Source: Opisthocomus hoazin
Lineage: Eukaryota > Chordata > Aves > Opisthocomiformes > Opisthocomidae
Direction of reading: 5' to 3'
DNA length: 64,000 nt
Assembly (NCBI RefSeq): GCF_030867145.1
Contig: NC_134442.1
Location: forward strand, 7,641,001 to 7,705,000
Part shown: in pieces, positions 22,951-35,095 of the stretch
Position numbering within the stretch: the first letter of the stretch is position 1
How the letters are laid out: the number at the start of each line of letters is the position of its first letter
Made by a program: the position numbers and the translations under genes
The notes under the pieces: generated by a model
What the model was told of the DNA's origin: nothing
Seen by the model: the letters and a program-made list of their open reading frames with translations, nothing else
Database searches by the model: none

Positions 22951-23700
22951 CTCTCATTTGAACGGCATAAAAAAAGCCTCTAGTGCCATGCCAGGTGCCT
23001 GGGGTGCCAAACATGACTGCACTGAGCTGGCAAACAGAGCTCAGCACCTCCTTAAAGCTGTGCCCTCTCAGAGCTGGTGTGGGGCAGACAGCCCAGGGCC
23101 CACCAGACAGGTCTGGCACCTGAGTGCCACCTGAACACCAGAACCATGGCATAGATGCAAGGTCTGTCCCGTCTACACCCAGGGCCACTGCAGGGCTGGG
23201 AGGCAGATCACATCAGGACGCCCTCCCCTGTACCTCTGTTCTCAGCCCTTGGCCGTTCTCTCTCTGAATGTCTGCTCAGCTGCCTGGTGCTTTGAAGATG
23301 GAAGATGACAATAATGTTCACCGAGTGGATGGACTAAAGTCTCTTCTGCCCAGAGATTTTCTCTGAATCTCCCCTTTCCTGGACCATACTGGACCCTCAG
23401 AGCAATGTGGCTTTTGGATTAAATGAGATGTGTTGGGACATCTTGCTCACCTTGGGCTGTTTCTCTCTTCTTCTCACTCCTCTCTCCCACTTGCTGTTGC
23501 ACAGCGTGTTTTACCCCTACTCAAATATGTTACCAAAGAGGTGCTGCCAACGTCACTGAGTGGCTCAGATTTGGCAAGTGGTGGGCCCATCTTGGAGCAG
23601 GCTGAAACTAACTCTGTCTGACAAGGGTCCAACTCCTGGTGTCTTCTCACAGAAGCCACCCCTGTAGCACGTGCAACTCCATTACCGTCTCTTTTGCCAT
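22950..23700. other. Dispersed-repeat-like DNA, not classified
   Basis: The part from about 23330 to 23680 (GAGATGTGTTGGGACATC, CACAGAAGCCACCCCTGTAG) has the feel of a dispersed avian repeat, but I cannot name it and it occurs once in this window. No gene is visible. Confidence 0.35.
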
Positions 23701-24680
23701 GTAAACCTAATACAGGGTGAATTAATGTTAGATCTTACTAACTACTTGATCAAGGAGAAGACATGGAAAAGGTCTTCTGTTAGCAACCCAAGGAAGCCTC
23801 AGGTCAATGAGTAGGTTCCTATGGGAACCTGGCAACCTGGCATTCACTGGCCAGGCAAAGCGGTGGGGTGCCAGCATTCTGAGGGATCTTGGGACAGGCT
23901 CTTAACCCAGCTGCCAGGTGGGTCAGCAGAGGTAGTGCTCACCTGGACCTGGTCCTGACAAACAAGGAAAAGCTGGTCAGAATGAGACCATCAGTGTCTG
24001 CCATGGCTGTCGTGACCAGGAAATAGTGGGGTCCCAGGCACCAGAGCAGAGTGAGGAGGAGAGCAACAGAGCACAGGCTGGTGGACTCCAGAGGAGAAGA
24101 CATTGACGTGCTTGGGGGGAAGATACAGGTAGTGCCACAGGAAGCAGCTCTGAAGGGTAAAGGAACTCAAGAAATCTGATAGGCCTCACAGGACGGCCTC
24201 CTCCAAGCACAATGATGATCTCTCTTAATGCCCATGAAAAGAAGCATTCTTCTGGTGAGGCTGCTTGTCTGAACTGACGGAGCTCCAGGGAAAAGGACCA
24301 GAACACAGGAGGTGGAAGCAGGGACAGCTGCAAAGGAGGAATTTAGAAACCTTGTTCGTGGATGCAGGGATGATGGCAAAGACAAAGCTCCCCTGGACTT
24401 GATACTTGCAGGGGAGGGTAAAGGCAGCAAGATGAGCTGATCCTGCTTCCTTCACAACAAAAGAATAGACAGGGCAAACGTGGGCCTGCTGCTGAACTTT
24501 GGAAGAGTAGAAACAGGCAGGACTGAGGAACTTAATGGCTGCTTTGCCTCTGTCTTCACCAGCAAGGTCTCCCAGGCCTTTGTTCCTGAAGGCAGGAGTC
24601 TGGAGAACAACCAGGAGTGGAGGGGGCTCATGAGGGGTTACTTGAGCAAACTCAGATATCATTAGAGAAGTGGAAACGGG
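23700..24680 (+). repeat. CR1 LINE fragment, endonuclease to linker
   Basis: The plus strand holds decayed CR1 ORF2: the end of the endonuclease (CTGACAAACAAGGAAAAGCTG near 23955), then the linker, and at 24500-24560 a stretch reading ELNGCFASVFTSKVSQ, which precedes the RT domain. It is homologous and inverted to 4880-5640. Confidence 0.75.
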
Positions 24681-25675
24681 TCAGCTGAGCAGCTACTTCC
24701 ACACAAGTATCTTGGTCTGCCATGGCACCAGAGGTTCCCACCAGCCCCCACCATTTGGTCCAGAGAGGTGTGGTTCCTCTTGAAGTGGCCTGGCCTATCT
24801 CCTCACCCAAGTCATGCTTTGGGCACCCACGTTTCTGACATACTCAGACTTCATCAGGAGATGCTCCAGATCAATATGAATTAGAGAATGCTGATACCAC
24901 CGCTGCTCTACGCGGAGGCAAAGGGGAAGTGGAAGTTATAGAAGAAATACTGCATCATTGCTGTTTGTTACTGAAGTGTTCTCTGTTTGGCTGCACTCCT
25001 GAAATCTCTCTGATCACCCACAGCAGACTTGAAACCTTCAGGAAAATGATGCAGAGAGGCTTGGCTTGGAAGGGCATTTTGCGTGTGCAAGGAGCCCTCT
25101 GGTGCTGAGTTCCTGAACTGCAAACACGGAAAGATGAAACAAACCTCCAATGAAGTGAAAAGCAGAAGCAAACCTCAAGTTTCCGAGGGTGTTTGAGACC
25201 CCACGAAGGGCCATCACTGACAAAGCTGTGAAGGAAACAAGCCGTCAAGGTGCCTGTCCCTGGAGGCTGCTTAAGCAAAAACTTGGAGACACTGGCTGCA
25301 GGTGGCAAAGGCAATGTGGAGGTGACTCTGAAGCCATGGAAGCCCTTGATGTTTGTTTATCACCAGAATGGCCAAGCCCTGACCCTCCTCTCCTTTACCT
25401 GGGCCTGGTAAAGGAGAATCTTTCTCACAAATATATCTCAGGGCTCTGCCTGTGGCGCGTGTGAGTGTGTTTGTGTTTCAGGGTGGGGATTTGGTAAGAA
25501 GTGGTGTTGCTTTAACCACAAGGCTATGGTCTTCTGAGGATTTGGCATTGCCTGTGAGTTCCCCACAACCCATCCAGCTTCTTTCATAGCTCTGCTAATG
25601 GTCCTTAATCACCTAAGAGGTCCCAGTCCCAAACTTGCATTTATCCTCCATTTGGATCCATACCCAGAATCATAA
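24680..25675. other. No gene seen
   Basis: Nothing recognisable. Frames of 80-119 codons on the minus strand at 24955-25314 have no domain or paralogous copy in the window. Confidence 0.45.
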
Positions 25676-26785
25676 TCACAGAACAGTAAAGGTTGCAAAG
25701 GACCTCTGGGGATCATCTAGTCCAACCCCCTCTGCTGAAGCAGGGTCATCTACAGCAGGCTGCACAGGACCTCATCCAGGCGGGTCTTGAATATCTCCAG
25801 ACAAGGAGAATTCACAACCCCTCTGGGCAAACTGTTCCAGGGCTCTGTCACTCGGAGAGTGAAGAAGTTCTTCTTCCTGTTCAGACGGAACTTCCTCTGC
25901 TTCAGTTTGTGCCCATTGCCCCTTGTCCTGTTGCTGGGCACCACTGAAAAGAGTTTGGCTCCATCCTGCTGACACACACCCTTAAGATATTATTAGACAT
26001 TTATAATGTCCCCTCGCAGCCTTCTCCAGGCTAAACAAGCCCAGCTCCTTCAGCCTCTCCTCATAGGACAGGTACTCTGGTCCCCTCATCATCATCATAG
26101 TCCTGTGCTGGACTCTCTCCAGTAGCTCTTCATCTTTCTTGAACTGGAGAACCTAGAACTTGACATAGTACTGCAAATGGGACATCACTTGGGCAGAGTA
26201 GAGGGGGAGGAGTACCTCCCTTGACCTGCTGGCCACACTTTTCTTAAGGAACCCAAGGACACCATCAGCCTTCCTGGCAGCCAGGGCACACTGCTGGCTC
26301 ATGGTCAACTTGTCATCCACCGGCACTCCCAGGTCCCTCTCCAGAGAGCTGCTCTCCAGCAGGTCAGCCCTGAGCCTGTACTGGTGTATTGGGTTATTCC
26401 GGCCCAGGTGCAGGACCCTGCATTTGCTCTTGTTGATGTTCATCAGTTTTCTTTGAGCCCAACTCTCCAGCCAGTCCAGGTCTTGCTGACTGGCAGCACA
26501 GACTGCTGGTGTACCCACCACTCCTCCAAGATTTATGTCATCAGCAAACTTGCTCAGCGTATGCTTTGTTCATTCATCCAGGTCATTGATGAAGAAGTTG
26601 AACAAGACTGGGGTCAGTACTGACCCCTGGGGGACACCACTAGTTACCAGCCTTCAACTAGACTCAGCGTCACTGATGACAGCCCTCTGAGTTCTGCCAT
26701 TCAGCCAGTTCTCAATCCACTTCACCAGCCACTCATCCAGCCCACACTTCCTGAGCTTCCCTAGGAGGGTGTTATGGGCTCTTTC
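25675..26785 (-). repeat. CR1 LINE, RT C-terminus and 3' UTR
   Basis: Begins at the 3' end (GATCATCTAGTCCAACCCCC) and runs through the ORF2 tail. The minus-strand frame 26153-26521 has QQDLDWLESWAQRKLMNINK and CRVLHLGRNNP, then GVPVDDKLTMSQQCALAA, a clear CR1 RT end. The stretch at 26640-26780 gives WLVKWIENWLNGRTQRAV. It ends abruptly near 26785, next to the 45-bp repeat. Confidence 0.85.
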
Positions 26786-26793
26786 TGCCCGCG

Positions 26794-27029
26794 AGCTATC
26801 TGCAGACATTCGCATTTTCAGAGCAGGGCTGCCGGAGGTCCCCGGCACGGACCACCTAAGCTACGTTTGAAGTTTGAGGGGGCAAGACAAGCAAGCAGCC
26901 TCAGTCTCTGTGCCTCTGTGCGAGCAGTGCCATGGGCAGATGAGGCTGAGCAACAGCTTTCCAGGCTAGCCCCTTCTGGCTGCCAGCTATCTGCAGACGT
27001 TCGCATTTTCGGAGCAGGGCTGCCGGAGG
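26794..27029 (+). repeat. Two 45-bp direct repeats, 191 bp apart
   Basis: Unit 1 is 26794-26838 and unit 2 is 26985-27029. Both begin AGCTATCTGCAGAC and end GCAGGGCTGCCGGAGG, with two mismatches over 45 bases. Unit 1 starts about where the CR1 fragment stops. Confidence 0.8.
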
Positions 27030-27399
27030 CTAGAACTCTTTCTCGAAGGGAAGCACCGATTCTGAGCATGGAGGAAGCATGTCACATGGCCAGAGAAAGT
27101 CTGCCAAGAGAGGGTTAGGGCTTGTGTGGAGAGGCTGACAGAACTGGACTTTCTATTGTGGTAAAGTGGAGGCTGAGGGAAAAATACTAGGAGTTCGAGA
27201 GAGATTGAAAATTTCTCCCCAAGAAGATGGCACTTTTTGATGGGTAGTGGGAAACAGTGTGAGAATGGACAGCCATCAGAAAGTGCAGCTTTGGAGGTCC
27301 CGAGCAGACCTGAGGATAAAGAGATGTCATTCCGAGGGCAGTGCTGTTGTGCAAAAGGTCACTTAGAGGCAGTTTGGATCAGCCCGTGATTTTCAAGTT

Positions 27400-28830
27400 T
27401 CAAGGACCTTCTGGCAATGATAGAGAGACACCAGTACAGGTAGGGACACAGTGGGGTGAGAACAAGTTGGGGAAGCGCATTGGATGTCTGCAGCCTGCAG
27501 GGAAACAGGTACAGGCATGGGACAGCGTAGAACGGCCTGTGGTGGAGATGGCCAACGGCACTGGCAGGGCTGAAAGGCCATGACAGAGCCGGGGTCTTTG
27601 TCTCCTTGACTCTAGCAGGTTTCTCTGCAGCTGAGGCCTAGAAGGAGAGAAAAGGTCCTCATGGCAATGGGACCTCATTGCCTCCTTGCACCCACCCTGG
27701 GGACAGCAGGAGGTGTCACAGCATTGTCCTTCACTTGTCATCACACTCCCCACAACTCCAAGAAAAGCCTGGAGCCACGAGTGAGGGACAGGATCTCCCT
27801 TCCTTTGAGCTTGGTGTCAGGGCTTGGCCATCTTCCTTCATTGAAAAGCCAAAGGGTTATCTCAGTGTAAGGGTTGCCTGAAATTTGCCTTTGCCTCTGT
27901 GGAATCATGGCCTCCAATTATTTGCTCTAACATGTCCAAGAAGAGTCTGTGTCAGTAATAGTCCTCAGTGGAACACACTGAGGCTTCAAGATACCTTGGG
28001 TTTTTCTTCTCATTTTGACTGCTGGAAAAGTTAGTGCAAAAATCCTCTTCGAATTTCAGATTCATGGACTCAGCACAGAATGCACCTTGGGAGACCTTAC
28101 AATGCACAAAGCCCTCCTGTGCCTTTCTCTTCCTACACTATTTTCAAGACTTCACGCCTTGTACAGCTAATTGGAGCAGCCTTCGAGGTAGGTAAAGAGA
28201 AAGAGTACGATGAGTACTTAATAAAAAACTAGGTTTGCTTCTTAAGGGTATTTTTCCTGTTTTTTTCAGTCTATTGAGGAACAGTACCAGCACTCTCCAA
28301 TGGACATATCCCTACCCATTACACTCAGGTTTCCTCCTGTGCTTGTTCTTTGGTCACTCAGATGCCTCTCCACTATCTGGTTTCTGCTTCAAGGTTCAGG
28401 CAGAGAGACAGTCACCTCATCTTTCTTAAGGCTAATGAACAGTCAAGACCTTCATTGCCTTTGTATCTCTCCTTTCTTATGTCTCTGTCTAAAACTGTTC
28501 TTTCATGGAAATCCCTTGTGAAACATGGACCACATTAGATGTTGCTTGGACTTAGCATAGAGCTGAGGAGAGAGTTTTAAAGTTGATTAAATTGTATTCT
28601 GTTTCACTTTTGTTTGTTGGAAAGGAAGAGAAACTTTTCTGTGCCTGTGTGCAGCCCAGTTCTTGAAGGAAAGCAGGTGGGAGCTGGTGCAAAGGAGCTG
28701 TACCATGCAGCTGCAGAGATCAGTGGAGAAGTCTGATGTGAGGAGAAGTGATGCAAGTCCCAGGAGACTTATGAGGGAACTGGTGGGCTTGGGGAGGTGA
28801 GGAGCAAGGTTGTCCACATAGACCCCAAGG
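27400..28830. repeat. Duplicon copy 2, second half inverted
   Basis: The first part (27400-28150) is in the same orientation as copies 1, 3 and 4 (GGACAGCGTAGAAC near 27520, CATGGCCTCCAATT near 27906). The second part (28590-28830) is related to 12770-13000, 39340-39580 and 63100-63330, but lies on the opposite strand. The copy is thus rearranged internally. Confidence 0.65.
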
Positions 28831-28849
28831 GACTACTTTTCCTTTCTTG

Positions 28850-29720
28850 CCACTTCACTCGATTAGATATTGGTTTAGATGGTCACTTCCAGCACACGAG
28901 GATTCATGCCCCACAAACATCCTCTATGCCCAGGGCTCAGCATCATAGGATCACAAGGGAACCGAGGTTGAAGGGCCCTCAGGAAGTCTGCAGTGCAACC
29001 TGTCAGAAACACAGTCAGACCAACTTATTCAAGGCTTGATTCAGCCTGGGTTTGAAAAGCACCAAGGAGGGTGACTGCCCGACCTCTCTGGGTGACCTGT
29101 TCCAGCACTGGGCTGAGATCGTGGGGAAAAAAGTTCTCCTTCTGTCCTGGCTGTACCTCTCCTCTTTCACCTTCCACCCATTGTCTTTTGGACAAGCCCA
29201 GTTCCCTCAGCCTACCCTCCTCAAAGGTAAAGTTCTCCAGTCCCTAGCTCTCCTAAGGGCCCTCCACCTTGCAAAAATTGCTCCTGAATTGGAGATCTGA
29301 AATCTGGATGGAGCATTGCAGAGTATCCCTTCCCTGGATCTCCTGGCCACGCTCCTGGTTGTGCAGCCCAGGATCTGGGTGGCCTCTCTTGCTGCCAGGC
29401 CACATGGCTGCCTCCTGTCCAGCTCCCTGACCACCACAAAATTTCCCAGAGGGCTGCTCCCAGCCACGCAGCCCCCAGCCTATTGCATTGCTGAGGTGAA
29501 TCCCCTGCAGGGGCAGAAACTGGCATTTATCCTGCTGGCATTTCCTGAGCTTCATGCCAATAGGTTCTCTCGTCCTTCAGCTCCTTCCGTGAGCATAGAG
29601 GCCTGGGAGACCTTTTCAGGAAAGACTCAGGCAAAGAAGGCATTGAGTCCATCAGCCCCATTGTTGTCTTCTGTTACTAACTTCCCGTCCCCATCCAGCA
29701 GGAGCCCTGCATTTCCCTTC
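28850..29720 (-). repeat. CR1 LINE, older subfamily, 3' part
   Basis: Reads backwards from a CR1 3' end (CATAGGATCACAAGGGAACC) through the ORF2 tail to linker-like sequence at 29560-29720. It is the inverted relative of 60140-60740, including the flank with TTGGTTTAGATGGTCACTTC at 28871-28890. Divergence is high. Confidence 0.7.
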
Positions 29721-29739
29721 TTCAGCCTTGGTTTCTAAC

Positions 29740-30540
29740 ACGGCAATTTAAGCTCTTCTCTTTGCTCTTTACCTGTCTTGCAGCCAATAACTCCAGGTGG
29801 CCACTCCATGGGAGCTTCTTTGTGATCCCTGTCAGTGCCCTGGCCTGTTCCAGCCCAGCCCTCTGTACAACACACAGTTCCCCAGTCCCACTGCTCAGGC
29901 ACAGTATGGGAAAAGGTGCATTCAGTAAGCGGAACAGTTTCTCTTGCACGATCCCCAAGACAACCCTCTGTGCTTTGTGCCCTTGCTGTTCCTCCTACAG
30001 GAAACAGCCTCCACTTAGTCCTGCAACCTACCCACCTCTATCGGCATCCCATGTGGTGTTTCTAACACATCCCTGTTTGGGGTCTACCAGCGACTGGACA
30101 AAGAGAGAAGTTGAGCAGGGCTGGCCATTCCCTTCCTGCAGGCATGAAGCACAGTAGCAGGAGGAGGGAAACGGCCACGCAGCAAAACTCACCCAAAAAC
30201 CTGTGGTGGTGAGTGGCCAGTGCTGGAATTGGCCAAATAGGGAGGCCACCAGTGAAAGCTCACTCCGGTCCCATTCTTTACCATATTGTCCCATGCCCTC
30301 CTCATCCCATGGAGAACCCAAGTAAGGCTTCATGGGGTCAATTTCTTCAGCCTGATCCTGACCTCAGCTTCAGAATAGCCCAGCTTCTGGATATCAGCAA
30401 TGAGGATGTGCCCTTTTATCAAAGAGATGTGACAGGGAAGGCCAGCTGTACCGTGGTGCCAGACACGTGGGCAAAGACCTTTGAGTCAAACAGACTGTGT
30501 TCATGCCTCTGGAAAAGCTGAGTGCATGCTGGCATTCCTG
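29740..30540 (-). repeat. Downstream flank of OR-C, paralogous to OR-E flank
   Basis: 30090-30540 is the inverted relative of 59400-59800 (for example AAAGAGAGAAGTTGAGCAGG at 30100). The duplicated OR unit therefore extends several hundred bases past the 3' end. The polyadenylation signal of OR-D and OR-E reads GATAAA here. Confidence 0.6.
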
Positions 30541-31500
30541 AAATAAACAGAATTACCAAATATTGAATACCAGTCCACAGGTGTTTGTTATGAATAGGAA
30601 TTTGTTACACCGCTTTGATTTAGCAGCAATTTAGGATTTATTCATATTTTTGAGGTAGATCACAAGATTACATTGTAGCATTATTAACAACACTTAATCA
30701 TCAGCCAAATTAACAGAGTGATTCAATGAAAGCACAGCTGTAATAGTGATTTAGGGTTGCACACACAGATGAAAGTTAAATCACGCGTACGAGCAGACAA
30801 ATAATTCTGAACCATATTGCACACAGACAGGGAAATGGTTCTGAACCAAATCACGTACACAGTTCGACACGCAGAGCGAGAGGTTAACCTGTGGTTAAAG
30901 CTGCCCTTCTTGTGACTTTCATGGATATACTCGGACTTATGTGCTGGCATTCATCACAGGACAGGCAGTGAAGTGTGCCAAATCAGGCCTTTGAGTCCTT
31001 GTGAAATCATCGACGGACAATCCTTCAATCCTCGTTAAATCTACCCTGAGAGATGTCCCAGCTCATGGGGAGATACTGGGTCACACAGCCTGCTGTGGAC
31101 CCAGAGAGCTCAAAGGGTCTCACCTTTGGATATCTGTTTACGGGATCTTGAGATGATTTTCTTTGGTCAATACTCGCCATTCTGGCCAGAATTCGTGCTG
31201 AGTCATTCTGGCAGAGAGATGAGGCAGCGGATGGCCAAAGTGTGACCAGGGGGTGTCTGGCCACCCCATCTCCAGGCTACTGCTCTAGTGACCAAGATAA
31301 CAACACAGTGGCAGTTGTTCCCAGAGCACTCAGAACTTCTCCTGGTGTGTCATTCAAACAGCAGATGATCTAGGTGTGACCAAAGAGTGCCTGATACTCT
31401 CATCACAGCACTTGTATGTAATATAACTACACAATGGTTCTTAATCTCCTGTGTCCTAGAGATCTGGGTGGTGGCAGGACCACAGAGACTCCCAGATACA
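30540..31500 (-). other. Possible LTR remnant, unproven
   Basis: The minus strand has an AATAAA at about 30637-30642 and an even, non-coding composition. It lies between OR-C and its homologous 3' flank, where OR-E has no matching DNA, so it may be an insertion. I see no clear TG...CA ends or primer site. Confidence 0.25.
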
Positions 31501-31532
31501 AAGAAAACCAGTTATAAATAGACATGGGCAGC

Positions 31533-32491
31533 TTATTGTTGCTGAAAGACTACTGACTGAAGAAGTTTCTTCAGTGCATCTTTGAGCTCTTGTTTCCTCA
31601 TGCTATAGATGAGAGGGTTCAATATTGATGGAACCTCCAAGTACAGAACAGCCAACAACATGTCCAAGGATGGGGAAGAGAAGGATGAGGGCTTCAGATA
31701 GCAAATCATGACAGTGCTGAGAAACCGGGAGACCACGGCCAGGTGAGGGAGGCACGTGGAAAAGGATTTGTGCTGCCCCTGCTCAGAGGGTATCCTCAGC
31801 ACAGCCCTGAAGATCTGCACATAGGACAGCACCATGAAAACAAAACACCTAAAAGCTATAGAAAGGCTAACCCCAAGAAGCCCAACTTCCCTGAGGTAGG
31901 AATGTGAGCAGGAGAGCTTGAGGATCTGGGGATTTTCACAGAAGAAGTGGTCCAGAGCATTGCCCTTGCAGAGGGGTATGGAAAATGTATTGACAGTGTG
32001 CAGGAGAGCATTGATAAAAGCACTGCCCCAGGCAGCTGCTGCCATGTGGACACAAGCTCTGCTGCTCAGGAGGGTCCCGTAGTGCAGGGGTTTGCAGATG
32101 GCTACATAGTGGTATTAGGCCATGATGGTCAGAAGACAATGCTCTGCTACTATTAAGAAAGAAAACAGAAAGAGCTGGGCAGTACATCCTGCATAGGAGA
32201 TGTCCCTGGAGTCTGAGAGGGAACTGGACATGGATTTGGGGACAGTGGTGGAGATGGAGCCCAAGTCTGTGAGGGAGAGGTTGAGGAGGAAGAAGTACAT
32301 GGGGATGTGGAGGTGGTGGTCACAGGCTATGGTGGTGATGATGAGGCCGTTGACGAGGACAGCAGCCAGGTAGATGGCCAGGAAGAGCCAGAAGTGCAAG
32401 AGCTGCAGCTCCCGTGTGTCTGCTAACAACAGGAGGAGGAAGCGGATGATGGAGCTGCTGTTGGACAGATGTTTCCTTTGGGCGTGGGATC
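31533..32491 (-). pseudogene. OR-C: olfactory receptor family 14-like, one premature stop
   Basis: The receptor body is full length and in one frame except for a TAA at 32115-32117. It falls on the Tyr codon of the MAYDRY motif at the end of TM3, and the next codons give Y-H-Y instead of D-R-Y. Otherwise PMYFFLLNLS, the loop-2 cysteines, KSFSTCLPHLAVV and NPLIYSMRKQ are present. The usual N-terminal ATG is CTG (32466-32468). Instead, the frame is open back to a splice acceptor (GGACAG, exon from 32491), in phase with the 37-nt exon at 32898-32934. So the start may not be a lesion while the stop certainly is. The stop truncates the receptor before TM4. Confidence 0.9.
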
Positions 32492-32519
32492 CTGTCCTTA
32501 GAGGAAGAATCAATAAAGT

Positions 32520-34600
32520 GTTAGGGGAGAATTCTCATTGGAAATGCAAAGCCTTACTCCTAGAACTTTAACCCTGCTAAACTTCTGAGCACTTTCCATT
32601 CATTGTCAATGAGAACATTCTTCAGCTCCCTTGTTTGAGTTCTGGTTGGTGCTGGCTGAAGGTACTGTAAGGAGCAGGACCTTTGTCCTCCGCCTCTCAA
32701 GGAGTCTGCCCTGCTGTGCAGTAAGGAGTTCATGGGAGTACTGGTGTCAGGGGTCCATCCTGGTGTCCGACTTGGTCAGATGAAACCACTCCACACAGAA
32801 AATCACCTTGTCAGCCTCTACATTCTCAGTGGTGAGAAACGGCAATAACAGAGAACAATTGGAGAGGTTTAGGGTTAATAAAGCTCCCCCAGCTTACCTG
32901 GGGAGTTTTCTTGGAGTTCAGACACCTTCAGCATTTCTGCTGCACTCAGGGAGAAGAGAGGGACGCTGGTGAGGCATATGGCTTCTTCCACCCACAGATT
33001 CTCCCCACAGCACCATCGGGAGCTCCCCAGGCAGGCTGAGCACTGACCCCGGCACACAGACTCCTGCAGTAAAGGGACCTGCTCTGAAGGACACTCCTGG
33101 GCACCCCTGGCTGCACACCTGGCTTAAAGTCCTACCAGGAATTCCCAGAGAAAGCAGTCAGCATGCCCTGCTCCTCTGATGGTACAGCAGGTAAAAAACT
33201 GATCTGGAACCAGACTTCCTCCTCTAGGCTTGAGAAGCTGTGACAATCCTCTTTTGGAGATCCCTCCAGCAGCTGCCAATTTACTGCCCTGCCTACAGGG
33301 ACTGACCATTTCATGGGTTGTGAGCATTTCTCCTGTAGTGAGCTCTCCGTATCCTCCCACCCCACGCTGCCTTTAACCTCTCTCTGCCTCGCTCCTCTCC
33401 CCTCGCTGCCTGCAGGCAGTGCCCTCAGCCCTGCTGGGCTTTGCAGAGGAGCTGCTCCTGGACAGAGCTGTGTCTGCAGCGCTGCCTGGTTGCTCTCAGC
33501 TCCCTCCCTGCGAGGAGCCCAGCCCAGCTCAGCAGGAGAGGACCAGCACAAGGCAGCTCTTCCTCTGTCGCCTCTGGGCTCCCTTGAGGTGTCCTTTGCT
33601 CTCCAGGACAACTTGCTGTGAAACAGGCTGAAGCAATCTCTGATGTTGCCTCTCTCAGCTGGGAAGAGACACTTAGTTTCAACAGCGTCAATTCTCCTCT
33701 CAGAGAAAGAGTTAGAAACAAAAATCACCTTTCCTTGCCCCGTCACAAGACAGGACAACCAGAAAGCTACAGGGAGGACTCTCCTTTGCCCCTGCTGAGG
33801 GAAAGTATTCAGCCTAGTCATTCGAGGCATCTCATCCTGAGTTTGAAGTCCTGAGGACTCAGGCCTCTCTCATGCACACCATAAAACACACTGGAGGTGG
33901 GATTCCTCTTGCCTCGGTTCAGATGGGCACCAAAGAATTCTCCTGCGTGGCAGCTGCTTGTCTCAGCTCCCTTGCTAATTATACGAGGTGGAGGGCAGGA
34001 AAATGTTCAGACACAGACACCTGGTGACAGGTTTGGTACCAGAGGTGACCAAGATGCGTGCTGGTAACTGCAAGCTCTAATGGAGCAGTTCATAGAGACA
34101 AGGCAGTGTCTGAGGGCACCTTCCTGGAGGCTGGTGGGAAATGTTTTTGACAGGCTGAAATGACAGAAAACGCCCACATTGAAGACAACTGATCCTGTAA
34201 CTATTCCTTATGTTCAGGGCTGCTGGTGGATGTAATCAGCCTGACCAAACGGAGTCCCGTGGCACAGGAAGAGCTACGTCTCTCGCTTTCTGTTCTCCAT
34301 CAGCTCTATTGTCCACATGGCCTTAACAGTATGACAGCGTTTGTCTCCTGCGCATCCCTTCACTGCCTAGCCTCATTCAGGGCAGCTGAATCTTCATTTG
34401 TTTTACATTTGCAGACATCTATGACTATGGAAGGTGCCAGGGCTTTCCAGGAAAACTACGTGCACCTGGCATGGACAGCACAGGTCCTGTACAGGACCCC
34501 CATCCCCACTCAGACTCGTTGTGTGACAGGCACCACCCAGGGCATCTCACACAGATTTGGTGCCTTTGGGCAGTGACGGAATCCCATCACTGCAGGGACG
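32520..34600 (-). repeat. Upstream block of OR-C
   Basis: Inverted relative of 55320-58330. Anchors are the donor exon at 32898-32934, the GC-rich part at 33360-33545 and the region 34440-34570 (GGCACCACCCAGGGCATCTC). It ends just before the solo LTR. Confidence 0.7.
32898..32934 (-). other. Predicted 5' coding exon segment of OR-C
   Basis: On the minus strand ATG at 32934-32932 opens 12 codons (MLKVSELQENSP) plus one base. It ends at CCCCAG followed by GTAAGC, a strong donor. Splicing over 406 bases to the acceptor at 32492-32493 gives Gly across the junction, then SHAQRKHLSNSSS, in frame with the receptor. Confidence 0.6.
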
Positions 34601-34683
34601 CCAAGCTGTCCATTCTCTACCCAGTAGACACAGGGCAGAGTGTGAATACCAAGCATATCACAGCAGGGTCTCCTCTTGAGGGC

Positions 34684-35095
34684 TGTCCTGGGTTCAGCCA
34701 GGACAGGGTTACTTTACACCAGAATCCAGGAAGGGGCACAGCCGGGTGGGCTGACCCAACCCCAACCTGGCCAAACAGAGACGCGTATTCCGTACCATGT
34801 GCCGTCACGCTGGGTTCCAGTGGGGGGGGCGGCACGGTAGGAACTCTCTTGTGGCTCGGGAGCGCGCGGCACCGGTCCTGTGCGGGAGAGAGGGTCTGTT
34901 GTGCGAGTTTGTGTCATATTTTCTCCTTATCTGTGTCGTTGTTGTTTCTGTTCCCTTTGTTTGCTGTTCTGTTAAACTGCCCTTATCCCGACCCACCAGT
35001 TTCTGCCTCTTTCTGTTCATTCTCCTCCGCACCCCGGCGGGGGGAGGGGCGGCCACGTGGTGCTTCTGTTGCCGGCGGCAGCCGAAACCAAAACA
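34684..35095 (+). repeat. Solo LTR, 412 bp, with target-site repeat
   Basis: Begins TGTCCTGGGTTCAGCC and ends CCAAAACA. The bases GGGC occur directly before (34680-34683) and after (35096-35099), which fits a 4-bp target duplication. It is the sister of the LTR at 16993-17405. No gag or pol flanks it, so the internal part was lost by LTR-LTR recombination. Confidence 0.8.

Noticed and set aside
29835-30157. Overlapping plus-strand frames between CR1 and OR-C
   Set aside because: No domain, not kept in the homologous flank of OR-E.
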